Assembly (NCBI GenBank): GCA_963281255.1
Contig: OY725490.1
Location: 6,965,530 to 7,029,529, forward strand
DNA: 64,000 nucleotides
DNA from: Aphrocallistes beatrix
Taxonomy: Eukaryota > Porifera > Hexactinellida > Sceptrulophora > Aphrocallistidae
Direction of reading: 5' to 3'
Position 1 is the first letter of the stretch. Each line of letters starts with the position of its first letter. The translations under genes were made by a program, and so were the position numbers. This document shows positions 21,243-30,200 of the stretch, piece by piece. The notes below the pieces were generated by a model that had not been told where the DNA came from, did no database searches, and saw only the letters and a program-made list of their open reading frames with translations.

Positions 21243-21920
21243 CTAACAAAATTTAAGGTCAGACAATTTCTTAGAAAACACGTTACGAAAGCTAGTCAAT
21301 ATGTCGTCTACTTCTCCTAAAGCGGTCTCTAGGCACAACTGGTATTTTTGAGGTGTGAAAATACCCCAAGCATGACAGAATAACTCTCTTTTACTTGGCA
21401 TTCCAATCGCGAATACAAATACGCTCTCTGCATCCGCTTCTTCTTCCTTATTCGGATTGACAATCGTTTGTATTTTATCAACTCTCGCTTCCTGATCTGA
21501 TTGTGGGATGGCCACAGTTACGGAGACAATGGATTGCCGCATCGGCACTCCCGCGTCAATTAACGCGACATAGCAGGCGTTGATAACTGTAGAAAGGTAA
21601 GATCCCCCGAATGCCCCTTCATGAATAGTGATGGAGATAACAGCTCGAGGGAATAGCGTTTTGATAACGACTGAGTCTAACACCTTTTTAATATTAGCCA
21701 CGCACACATTGTCATTAGGAACAGAAGGTCGAACTTCCACAGAGCGGTAGTAAACCAAGAGATTCGCTTCACTTCCAACTTCCACCTGCTGCCGAGACTC
21801 GGAGGGACCCTGGACAGCTACTGTTACCATTGAGCTGCAGTTACAGAGACGAGATGATCCATCAGACTTGGGCAATATGCCAAGGGATAAGTCGCCCAAT
21901 TTCGTTGTGCGTGCATCCAT
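21243..21920 (-). CDS. EXOSC5: Exosome core subunit RRP46 (EXOSC5)
   Basis: RRP46 is one of the six RNase PH-like proteins of the RNA exosome ring, catalytically inactive in animals. This single exon encodes 225 aa, close to the usual ~235. Matches include LPKSDGSSRLCNCSSMVTVA at the N-terminus, AVQGPSESRQ, IKTLFPRAVISITIHEGAFG, the strong YLSTVINACYVALIDAGVPM, and a C-terminal LETALGEVDDILTSFRNVF helix. The initiator ATG is at 21918..21920. It follows APEH by 186 bp on the same strand. An AG acceptor (21933..21934) lies 12 nt before the ATG, so the two may form an operon-like pair. Confidence 0.92.
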   Translation of the reverse strand: MDARTTKLGDLSLGILPKSDGSSRLCNCSSMVTVAVQGPSESRQQVEVGSEANLLVYYRSVEVRPSVPNDNVCVANIKKVLDSVVIKTLFPRAVISITIHEGAFGGSYLSTVINACYVALIDAGVPMRQSIVSVTVAIPQSDQEARVDKIQTIVNPNKEEEADAESVFVFAIGMPSKRELFCHAWGIFTPQKYQLCLETALGEVDDILTSFRNVFSKKLSDLKFC

Positions 21921-21932
21921 TAAATTATAATA

Positions 21933-21945
21933 CTACAGATAAATC
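21933..21945 (-). other. 3' splice acceptor just before the EXOSC5 start
   Basis: On the minus strand GATTTATCTGTAG ends at 21933, 12 nt before the EXOSC5 ATG and about 175 bp after the APEH stop. Confidence 0.4.
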
Positions 21946-22106
21946 TGTTAGAATCAGGGTTAGATTGAACTTGCAATTTGCTATTGTACTGCAGTGAATT
22001 ATGATAAATACCCTGAATTCCATTCCCGTAAAGTAAAAAAGAGTAAAATTTATTAGATCTGCAAGACACTTGACTAACTTAACTAACAAGCACGCGCATC
22101 GAATGA

Positions 22107-24266
22107 TCAACTAGAGATAGCCTCCAAAAGGAAGCTCACAGCATTGACGAACCCGTCTGCTTCAACGGAAGCTTCCCTCAGAGAATGGTTAGAGTTTGGG
22201 TAGCGGAGGATCCTCACATCCTTCCCCAGGGCTCGAAGCAGTTTGTAGTAGGCCAGACCCTGACTGTTAGGCACCCTGCAGTCCTTCTCCCCCAGCAATA
22301 TCAAGACTCGCGCCTGCACCTCCTTGGCGTGTATGATGGGGGACTTACTCAGCATAGAATCCAAGGCTTCCCCGGTCATGATCGTAGTCTGCGAGTGCTG
22401 CAGTCCACTCTCGTAATAAGTCCAGTCGGGAATGTCCGTCACTCCCGCCATGCTAGCCAGGTTTGTGACGGGATTCCGCATCACTGAGGCTTTGTACACC
22501 TTAGGGAACTGTCCGATGAGATGAGCAGCGATGAAGCCACCGTGAGACCCGCCTATGCACACCACTCTCTCGGGGTCACACGCCCCTTCAGACAGCAACT
22601 GGTCCACTGTCCTCTGTGCATCGTCCACATCCTGCCGGCCGACCTTGCCGGAGAGGCTGTGGATGGAGGAACTGCTGTACCCCAAAGTTCCTCTGTAGTT
22701 CGGGAATAGACAGAGAAAGCCGAGCCGAGCGATGCAAGAGACCCACAGGAAGAACTGGACAGGACCAGGGACGTGGGGACCTCCGTGCAGATACACGGCT
22801 AGAGGAGGTTTCTTCTCCTTAGCTTGATCACTTGGATGTACTAGGATAGCATCGATGTGCTCTGAGGTGTCAGAAACCGCGAACCGGCGAACTTCCCACC
22901 TCAACTCATGGAACTTAGCAGAGGTGTTAGGCTTGGAGACTTGGAACCACTGCGTGACAGTTCCCTCGTGAAACACGCCTACCATGAGTCGAGGAGTGAC
23001 GTTAGGAGACGAGTAGGTGGCGAGTAGCAAGTTGTGCGAGGCGTCCAGCAGGTTCCAGGAACCGGGATCCTTCGTCAGCTGTGTGGTCTTATGCTCCTGC
23101 AGACTGACCGAGTAGACGTCCTGGAAGGAGCGGTTGTAGCAGGATAGGAAGAGGTGAGACCCGTCCGCAGAGAAGCAGTTCAGAGGCAGGGAGAGGCAGA
23201 CTATGCCGGAGAGTTCAGGACTGGGAGTATCAAGGGACTCCACGACTAAGGTCAGCTGCTTCGTCTTCCAGTCTATCATCATCACGCGGAAGTTGGATAT
23301 GTGAGGTCCATGGGAAGGATGGTCTAGATAGATCAAGCAATCTCTATCAGGGGAGAACCGAGGGAACATGGCTAAACGCCCGTTCTCCCCCAGCTTCTCA
23401 CAAAAACTCCCGTCCATGGCAACGTGAAATATGTACCCGGTCCGGTTGTAGCAAAATCGCAGTCCTAACCGCCACGGCTCGCACAGGACTCCGATACACA
23501 CCACACTGTTGCTGTCCGCTAGCAGCGGCTGTCCGAAGCAGTACTCCTCCGGCAGACCGGCCAGCTCCTTCACTTCCTCCTTGGCCCGGTCTAAGATGTA
23601 GACGTGAGGAGAACTCGACTCCACCATCTGCTCCCCCCAGTTCTCCACGAAATCGTACTCGTGTCCGGGGGAAGGTGGGGACTCATCTTTCTGTGTGGGG
23701 GGCTGGTCCTGGAAAAAGGAGAAACTTTTCTTCCTTTTCCTCTCCGCTGCGTACACCAGAATGCCTTCGTCTTGTGACCAGGAGAGTCCGGAGAACAAAT
23801 TCCCGACGCTAACATTTCCGTGGAACTTGGCTAGGTCGAAGGATTGCAGACAGGCATGCGGGGAGTATATCTGAAGGAACTGCTTCTTAGAGCTGCTGTC
23901 TGGCTGGCTGGGAGGCAGAATGACTGCTTGCAGTTTCCCCGAGGGAGAGGGAGATTCGATCAGAGCTTGCGTCTGGGTTGGAAGAGAAGGGTTGTCGATC
24001 TGAACTACGTCATTCTTGGCTAGCATGAATTGAGAACAAGTTTTGAACTTCTCTTCTTCCTGCTTCAGTAGGTTCTTCTGTCCCCAGGTCGCATTTACGC
24101 TGAAAATTGACTGAGCGTCAAGAGCTGAGTCGGCAGACAGCTTCTCCTTCGTCGGCAAGTGTGACTGAGACAAGTAAGCATGCTGGATGGCGGGAAGAGC
24201 TACGAATTCTTTGTAGGCTTCCTTAGCTCGTTCAATTGAGTCCTGGAGAGGCTCACTGCTAGCCAT
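22107..24266 (-). CDS. APEH: Acylaminoacyl-peptidase (acyl-peptide hydrolase)
   Basis: APEH is a cytosolic serine peptidase of family S9 that removes N-acetylated residues from blocked peptides. This single exon encodes 719 aa against about 732 in mammals. The N-terminal half is the beta-propeller (e.g. FSGLSWSQDEGILVYAAERK). The C-terminal alpha/beta-hydrolase domain starts near PPLAVYLHGGPHVPGP. The catalytic triad is visible as Ser in CIGGSHGGFIAAHLIGQFPK, Asp in LLGEKDCRVPNSQG and His in YPNSNHSLREAS. The family marker RNPVTNLASMAGVTDIPDW is present. The ATG at 24264..24266 begins a good frame. It is divergent from the NHL gene at 24594, with 327 bp between them. Confidence 0.96.
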   Translation of the reverse strand: MASSEPLQDSIERAKEAYKEFVALPAIQHAYLSQSHLPTKEKLSADSALDAQSIFSVNATWGQKNLLKQEEEKFKTCSQFMLAKNDVVQIDNPSLPTQTQALIESPSPSGKLQAVILPPSQPDSSSKKQFLQIYSPHACLQSFDLAKFHGNVSVGNLFSGLSWSQDEGILVYAAERKRKKSFSFFQDQPPTQKDESPPSPGHEYDFVENWGEQMVESSSPHVYILDRAKEEVKELAGLPEEYCFGQPLLADSNSVVCIGVLCEPWRLGLRFCYNRTGYIFHVAMDGSFCEKLGENGRLAMFPRFSPDRDCLIYLDHPSHGPHISNFRVMMIDWKTKQLTLVVESLDTPSPELSGIVCLSLPLNCFSADGSHLFLSCYNRSFQDVYSVSLQEHKTTQLTKDPGSWNLLDASHNLLLATYSSPNVTPRLMVGVFHEGTVTQWFQVSKPNTSAKFHELRWEVRRFAVSDTSEHIDAILVHPSDQAKEKKPPLAVYLHGGPHVPGPVQFFLWVSCIARLGFLCLFPNYRGTLGYSSSSIHSLSGKVGRQDVDDAQRTVDQLLSEGACDPERVVCIGGSHGGFIAAHLIGQFPKVYKASVMRNPVTNLASMAGVTDIPDWTYYESGLQHSQTTIMTGEALDSMLSKSPIIHAKEVQARVLILLGEKDCRVPNSQGLAYYKLLRALGKDVRILRYPNSNHSLREASVEADGFVNAVSFLLEAISS

Positions 24267-24593
24267 AGAATCTGAACTGAATAGTTCTTATCTACACTTG
24301 TAATTGAAGCATTTTAATAACTAGGATAAATTTAGGATGATTACGAATCAGCCAGTAAATTGGGAACACATGGGCTTCAGCTCAAGCCCCCTGAAACTCT
24401 GAGATAAACTCCTTTATTGGACATGTTATTTCAGAAAAATGCAAGATTAGTAACATCTTTTATTTGATAATGCTTCCAAACCAGATAAGTATGAGATCTG
24501 AATATTTTCCGGGCGACACAATCATTAGGCTATTTATAGAGGAGTTTATAGATTAGCAATTGATAAGCATCTCTTCTCTAGCAGCATACTAAA
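24267..24593. promoter_or_regulatory. Divergent promoter region, APEH / CC-NHL gene
   Basis: 327 bp separate two genes pointing away from each other. A TATA-like TATTTATA (24531..24538) stands about 60 nt before the plus-strand ATG. A pyrimidine tract ending in TCTCTTCTCTAG (24569..24580) stands 13 nt before it. The latter is a good 3' splice acceptor. Confidence 0.4.
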
Positions 24594-25835
24594 ATGGCTA
24601 CACATCTGCACTATTCTTACTCGTCAGAAGGTGAGAATCTGTTCAATAAAACCAGAAAGAAGATAGAGGATACTTTCGCCTCCTTAATCCAACTCCTCCA
24701 CGAACGATGCAACGGTCTGCTAGCCGAGCTAGAAGCAATGCAGAAAGAATTCGAGGCAAATAGTGACAAAGCGAAGGAGGCACTCGACAAGATAGAAAAG
24801 GACAACGAAGACATGAGGCGACTCTCTGTCTCTTTGAAATTAGACACAGCTAGAGATGGACTGGCTAAGATGATCGAGGAACTGGACCGGAAGAGCCGTG
24901 ATGAAGAGATGAAACTTAATTGCCCGGACATCTCATTCGTTTGTGAGACGAACGAGTTGGAATGGCGGATTGCCCATCTAGGCACTCTCTCTCTGGAATC
25001 CATACAGAAATCGCTTGTTAAGATGTACAAAGGAATGAAAGAACCACTCAAGAAATTTCGGAAACAGGGCGCTAACGAGGAAAAGTTAGCTGTCAATCCG
25101 AGGGGCGTGTGTATTGATCGAGCCAATGGGAAGATCTTCATTTCTGAAATCTCTAACTCAGAAATCGAGGTATGGAACTACCAAGGAGAGTGCGTGTCCA
25201 CCTTTGGGAAGGGGGAACTCGAAAGTCCATGGGAACTATGTCTCTGCGAGAACATGCTCTACGTCACAGACATACATCTTGATGCCATTCTCAGGTTCAA
25301 TGTTACGGGGTTCGTGTTCGAGGCTAAGACAGGAGGGAAGTTTGGGAGCGAGGAGGGACAGCTGGCCTCTCCGGCTGGGATTGATATAGAGGGAGGAGAA
25401 GTTTTCGTGATGGAGTGCGGGAACAAGAGAATATCCGTGTTTGATCCCGATCTCCAATTCCTACGTGTGTTAGGGTGCGGGCTGATCGACAAGGCACACG
25501 CTCTGAGAGTGAAACAGTCGACGGTCTACCTCCTCGAGGACTCCGGGGTCCTCAAGATGTTCTCTGGGGAGACGGGAGACCTGGTGCGGATAATCAGGAA
25601 TAACCTCTTCTTCTCGAACTACATGTATCATTTCTGCTTTGATGGGAACGGCAACATTCTGACTTCAGACAGAGACCAGAACTGTCTGTTCATTCTCTCT
25701 TCTGAGGGGAACCTGCTCCACTCCATCAACACGTCGGAGTGGGGATGTGAGTCTCCCTTTGGGGTCGGGGTAACCAGGGAGGGGAGGATCGTTATGAGTT
25801 TCCTGCACGGCGACTTCGGTCTCGTCATTTTGTAA
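24594..25835 (+). CDS. Coiled-coil / NHL-repeat protein (TRIM-like without RING)
   Basis: This single exon encodes 413 aa. Residues ~15-105 form a charged coiled coil (EAMQKEFEANSDKAKEALDK). Residues ~165-413 form NHL-type blades, e.g. NPRGVCIDRANGKIFISEIS, SPWELCLCENMLYVTDIHLD and SPAGIDIEGGEVFVMECGNK. This is the back half of a TRIM-NHL protein (coiled coil plus propeller) with no RING, B-box or filamin domain and no room for them upstream. In TRIM-NHL proteins the propeller binds RNA or protein; here the partner is unknown. Two shorter NHL genes lie at 40.6 and 41.9 kb. The end is 124 bp before PIGB on the same strand. Confidence 0.8.
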   Translation: MATHLHYSYSSEGENLFNKTRKKIEDTFASLIQLLHERCNGLLAELEAMQKEFEANSDKAKEALDKIEKDNEDMRRLSVSLKLDTARDGLAKMIEELDRKSRDEEMKLNCPDISFVCETNELEWRIAHLGTLSLESIQKSLVKMYKGMKEPLKKFRKQGANEEKLAVNPRGVCIDRANGKIFISEISNSEIEVWNYQGECVSTFGKGELESPWELCLCENMLYVTDIHLDAILRFNVTGFVFEAKTGGKFGSEEGQLASPAGIDIEGGEVFVMECGNKRISVFDPDLQFLRVLGCGLIDKAHALRVKQSTVYLLEDSGVLKMFSGETGDLVRIIRNNLFFSNYMYHFCFDGNGNILTSDRDQNCLFILSSEGNLLHSINTSEWGCESPFGVGVTREGRIVMSFLHGDFGLVIL

Positions 25836-25959
25836 CTGAGATTCGTTTACGATGATTCAGAATATGTATTGTATACCGTATATCGCTATATTTCTAAGTA
25901 TGTAAGTCTATTATAAGCTATGATGTTATCTGATAAGTCGTAGCTGATATTAGGGACGC

Positions 25960-27510
25960 ATGGACACTTCGTATCATCTCATATTGATACTCTTCCGCCT
26001 GTCCAACGCAATCCTTTGCAAAACCTCGTTCGATCCTGACGAGTACTGGCAGGCGCTGGAGGTAGCTCACAGGAGGACGTTCGGGTATGGGTACCTCACG
26101 TGGGAGTGGCACACTCAACTACGCTCCTACATGTTCCCACTCATGTTTGAATGTTTGTATCGAGTGCTCTCCTTGTTTGAAGGGTGGGGATTCTCGCGAA
26201 TGCTGCTGGTCTTGTGTCCTCGTCTGGTTATGGCAGTGCTTGCTTACCTCACGGACGTGTACACTCACAAAGTCTGCACGTTGTTATTCGGGAAAAGAAC
26301 GGCTCTCACTTGTCTATATCTCCAGATAACCTCCTGGTTCCTGTTCTACGCGATCACTCGCACCTTTATCAACTGCCTTGAAGTCTTCCTACTCACCGCA
26401 ATATTCTATGTCTGCTGCACGCTGCTGATTGAGGACTATCGCGGCAGGATCAGGTCTCGCGAGTTGAGATTTGTTATATTCTTGAGTTTGATTGGGTTTA
26501 TTTGCTACCAAAGACCAACTGCAGCACTAGTTTGCGCGTATCTCTATTTCGTAGTCGCATATCTCAGTAATCTGCACAAGACTCGCATTCTCGTTCTCTC
26601 ACTCACCACTAGCTCTGTCGTCAGCGTCGTACTCTGCGCCACGGATGCAATCCTCTACGGAGAGGTGACACTCCCACTCATCAACTTCTTGATTCTCAAC
26701 GTAGTGCACGGGATCGCGAGCTTGTATGGGACCCACCCTTTCCATTGGTATATCACACAGTGCCTGCCAGTCTTTCTGCTAAACAACCTCCCCGCCTTCT
26801 TAATCGGCACATTTTCTGTACTGAAGAACAACCTACGTAACCCTCTCAGCAACAAGCGAGTTCTGATCTTGTCTATTCCTGTTTTCGTCTTGCTCAATCT
26901 CGCTTTCCTAACTCCTGTCCCTCACAAGGAGTTCAGGTACTTGCTGCCAGTGCTACCGTTCTGTCATATGCTGGCAGCTCGAGGAATATATACACTTAAA
27001 TGGTATTCCAGTAACAAATTGGTCTCATTAATTGGAAAAATTCTCATCTTGTCACCCCTCCTCCAACTTCCCGTTTCCATTTACTTCGGATTCGTTCATC
27101 AGAGGGGAGCTATTCGACTCATGGACTATGCGCTCGGACATGTTACCCAAGAGAATCGTGTCCTGTTCCTAATGCCGTGCCACTCCACACCTCTTTACTC
27201 CCATTTGCACAAGAACGCCACTCTTCACTTTTTAGAATGTTCGCCTCCTAACTACGAGCCCGTAGACCGAGCAGCTGTCTTCTACAAAGATCCAGCGCGG
27301 CACACAGAACAACTGCTGCGTGCAAATAGATACGACTATGTGTTCTGCTTCTCAACACTTTCTGAGCAAATTGGAGATGTTCTCTCCAGATACGGATTTG
27401 CTAAGTCAGTGGAAATATTCCATACCCACTTCCCAGAGGGTAGGATTGGATCTCATGTACATGTATACAAACTGATTGATAATATTGCTAGCTTTGAATC
27501 GGTGCTATAA
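25960..27510 (+). CDS. PIGB: GPI mannosyltransferase 3 (PIG-B)
   Basis: PIG-B adds the third mannose to the GPI anchor at the ER membrane, from dolichol-phosphate-mannose. This single exon encodes 516 aa, with about ten hydrophobic segments, as in family GT22. Key matches are CKTSFDPDEYWQALEVAHRR (the acidic DE of the first luminal loop), FGYGYLTWEWHTQLRSY, the HPFHWYITQCLPVFL region, the family motif HKEFRYLLPVLPFCH, MPCHSTPLYSHLH and the C-terminal HTHFPEGRIGSHVHVYK. The ATG at 25960 gives the usual short N-terminus. The stop is only 85 bp before NUDT19. Confidence 0.96.
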   Translation: MDTSYHLILILFRLSNAILCKTSFDPDEYWQALEVAHRRTFGYGYLTWEWHTQLRSYMFPLMFECLYRVLSLFEGWGFSRMLLVLCPRLVMAVLAYLTDVYTHKVCTLLFGKRTALTCLYLQITSWFLFYAITRTFINCLEVFLLTAIFYVCCTLLIEDYRGRIRSRELRFVIFLSLIGFICYQRPTAALVCAYLYFVVAYLSNLHKTRILVLSLTTSSVVSVVLCATDAILYGEVTLPLINFLILNVVHGIASLYGTHPFHWYITQCLPVFLLNNLPAFLIGTFSVLKNNLRNPLSNKRVLILSIPVFVLLNLAFLTPVPHKEFRYLLPVLPFCHMLAARGIYTLKWYSSNKLVSLIGKILILSPLLQLPVSIYFGFVHQRGAIRLMDYALGHVTQENRVLFLMPCHSTPLYSHLHKNATLHFLECSPPNYEPVDRAAVFYKDPARHTEQLLRANRYDYVFCFSTLSEQIGDVLSRYGFAKSVEIFHTHFPEGRIGSHVHVYKLIDNIASFESVL

Positions 27511-27579
27511 TGTGAAGTTTAGTGACGATCACAAGTATGTATGAGCGAATATTTAAAGATTTAATGAAACATTAATTCA

Positions 27580-27594
27580 CATTTTGTCCTCTAG
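27580..27594 (+). other. 3' splice acceptor one base before the NUDT19 start
   Basis: CATTTTGTCCTCTAG ends at 27594 and the NUDT19 ATG begins at 27596. Only 69 bp lie between this tract and the PIGB stop, which leaves hardly any space for a terminator, promoter and first exon. A spliced-leader acceptor is the simplest reading. Confidence 0.55.
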
Positions 27595-27595
27595 C

Positions 27596-28775
27596 ATGGT
27601 AAGCAAGCTCCCATGGAGACAAGCTGCCACGCTAATTCTAGCTAGAAATGCAGGGACAAATTCGAATATATTCCAAGAAAAGCAGAAGAGACAAATCGAA
27701 ATTCTCTATATCAAAAGAGCCAGCAAGTCGAGTGACGTATTCTCTAGCAATTACGCGTTTCCTGGAGGCACAGCAGATGCGGCGGACTTCTCGAACAAGT
27801 GGTGGAGTGTGTTTGCGAAAATGACAGATAGACTAGGGATAGACGTGAAGCAGTATCTCAATTCCAGTGTGCAGTCCGATAAGAACATCCTCCTCTACAA
27901 GGAAGGAGGTATGTTAGAGAACGGAATGCCTCCGCACGTCGCTTTCAGGATATGCGCGATTCGAGAGGCATTTGAAGAAACCGGTCTATTGCTCTGCGTC
28001 GACGCTGGAAAGATGGAAAAAGAAGCATCTGGTTTAGCTGGGAGAGGCTCGTGCCACTTTGCCGGGACGAGGGATCTATCAAAGTGGCGGGAGTCCGTCC
28101 ACACGGACGCAAATAGGTTCATTGAGCTGTGTGAAGAGTTTAACTGCGTCCCTGATGTGTGGAGTCTGTTAGAGTGGTCCAATTGGTTGACTCCTCCACT
28201 TCTCTCCAAGAGATGGGACACTCTGTTCTACATCTGCTGCCTGCGAGGGAGTCTCGTCGCATCAGCTGATAAGGTTGGTTTTAATAATCACGTTGGAGAG
28301 TAAAGAGGAGTCAATAATCAGCTAATCTATTCGCTAGGTAGAGATTAGCAGTGTAGAATGGCTGAAACCAAGCGAGGCCATCGAAAGAGCTAGCAAGAGT
28401 GAAATCAACCTTCCCGTTCCGACCCTATACGAGTCCAGCCGTCTGAACAGATTCTACAGTCTGGAAATGTTAGCGAGGTTCGCTCTGTGGCGAGCAGAGC
28501 ACCACTCTTGCACTAGAATCAACTCCGCCATCTTACTCAGTAGCAATGAAGCGTTCGTTTCAGTTTATCCAAACGATGCAATGTATGACGACCTCATTAT
28601 GAAGGGAAATGTAACAGGAGAGATAGTTCTGTCTGAAATGAAGACTAAATCTGGATTGCTTCACAGGTTTGTGCGCATAGGCAAGTCACTCTTCCTCATC
28701 TGCAACGCTGTACCAATAGATGGACACCTGATACCCTCCCTCCTCTCCGCCGAAAGGATCTCGAGCAAACTCTGA
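27596..28775 (+). CDS. NUDT19: Nudix hydrolase NUDT19, peroxisomal CoA diphosphatase
   Basis: NUDT19 (RP2p) hydrolyses CoA and acyl-CoA to phosphopantetheines and 3',5'-ADP in peroxisomes. Exons 27596..28273 and 28338..28775 join in frame across a 64-bp intron to 371 aa (mammalian ~357-375). Matches are PWRQAATLILARNAG, SNYAFPGGTADAADFSNKW, the Nudix box core AFRICAIREAFEETGLLL near residue 125, FNCVPDVWSLLEWSNWLTPP and, after the intron, EWLKPSEAIERA. The protein ends in SSKL, a textbook PTS1 peroxisome signal. The ATG at 27596 matches the family start; an upstream in-frame TTG is ignored. Confidence 0.95.
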
Positions 28776-29312
28776 TAACTCTCCTCTGTAGAAAGGATTC
28801 AGAATAAGACTATTTGCAAATTCGTATTCGACAAATAAGTATACGAATATATTTCGAGGTGCGATTTCAAATATGATTAAAGCTTGTATTATATCTCGTT
28901 TGTGATAATTAAAGCTTACGATTCGATTTCGAAAATATCTAAAACATGAGTCTTACAGTTGTAGGTCATTGCCTAAAGTGAGAGCTGTTCGGCGTGTGTA
29001 GATGTGTGGTTCGGATCGCAGACTGTAAACCTGGATTGTCCTGTTCTCATGTCAACTACGTCATGATATCCAGATCTGATGCGCTACGAAGCTGCGTGAC
29101 ACGACCTTCTACTTCTTTCCGAAAGAGAAGAATTTTTATCTCGATTTAGTTTAGGATTTCTTTCTTGGAGTAGTTGAATCTTATAATTATTGCTATTAGT
29201 TATACTACGTAATAAAATTAACATTGGTGAAGTCCATCAATACCATTACGTCTATCACTCGTAGGATTCCTGTAGTCGCTTAGACGAATTCATTAACCTA
29301 GAATAGCAGAGC
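28776..29312. other. Intergenic, no gene seen
   Basis: About 540 bp of AT-rich sequence between NUDT19 and CCDC28. It probably holds the NUDT19 3' end and the CCDC28 promoter. No other feature could be supported. Confidence 0.55.
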
Positions 29313-29939
29313 ATGGCCACTCAATCTCCTCCACTCCAGCATACCTTCTTCTCCGAGATGAAGCCGATCAAGGAGATCGAGCAGGAGCTCAACTTGCTGA
29401 TGAAGGAGTTCGACGAAGGAAAGATGCAAGCGTTTACTGACCCGGAAACCATCTCACGGATGGACCGCATCCGACAGATGCAGGAGCGGCTGGCACACAA
29501 GCATTTCAATCAAGACAGGGAAGTCCTCTCTTCGAGGGAGGAGGGGAAAGGGGATCCGTTCCACCGGGACCCTTCAAGAACAGAGGAGCTGATGCGAGAG
29601 CTAGACGCACTGACTTCAGAGATCCAGGAACTGAAGCCTGTGTCTCTCCTGGACAACTCCTACTCTTCCCTCCTGAGCTCTCCCATGCTCCTGAAGAATC
29701 AGGTGCACTCTAGGTCCCCGGGCTCCTCTATATTCCCGCCAGCAGGGGACGAGGCAGCTGAGAGGGTGTGGTCCGGGTCTCCTGCACCGACCCCAGATAC
29801 GGTAAGACTGTCAAGTGTACATTTGCACGAATCATCTCTCACTCCCTCCTCGAGGCTTTCGCAAGATGGAACAATTGATTCTCCTGCAGAAAACAGCGAA
29901 GGACAGCCTTCCCTGCGACCCGCCAAGCTCGCTAGCTGA
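29313..29939 (+). CDS. CCDC28A/B-like coiled-coil protein
   Basis: This single exon encodes 208 aa. The first ~110 residues match the CCDC28 family: HTFFSEMKPIKEIEQELNLL, MKEFDEGKMQAFTDP, MDRIRQMQERLAHKHFNQD, then EELMRELDALTSEIQELK. In vertebrates CCDC28B acts in cilium length control and mTORC2 assembly and modifies Bardet-Biedl syndrome. The remaining ~95 residues are Ser/Pro-rich and probably disordered, longer than the usual tail. An AATAAA lies 69 nt after the stop. The match to CCDC28 is recognised by pattern only; A and B cannot be told apart. Confidence 0.85.
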   Translation: MATQSPPLQHTFFSEMKPIKEIEQELNLLMKEFDEGKMQAFTDPETISRMDRIRQMQERLAHKHFNQDREVLSSREEGKGDPFHRDPSRTEELMRELDALTSEIQELKPVSLLDNSYSSLLSSPMLLKNQVHSRSPGSSIFPPAGDEAAERVWSGSPAPTPDTVRLSSVHLHESSLTPSSRLSQDGTIDSPAENSEGQPSLRPAKLAS

Positions 29940-30007
29940 GGAGGCCGATTGCATTGATATTTATTTGTGTTGCCAGGTTTTGTAGGTGTATTCAGGACAA
30001 GTTATTC

Positions 30008-30013
30008 AATAAA
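30008..30013 (+). terminator. Polyadenylation signal of the CCDC28-like gene
   Basis: AATAAA lies 69 nt after the CCDC28-like stop codon. The convergent giant gene ends at 30201, so both transcripts must end within about 260 bp. Confidence 0.5.
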
Positions 30014-30200
30014 TCAGCAGTCACACCTCCCACTTTACAGATTAATTAAACTGAGTCAAATAAATTACTTTAATTCACATTACTGAATCATTATGCATGA
30101 ATTCGAAAGCTCAATATTATCAAAATTAGAACTTTAACTGATGCTTAGAAGCTGCCGGAGAGAGAACGAGTAAAATGCGTAAAGTGAGTGTCCGTGTGAA

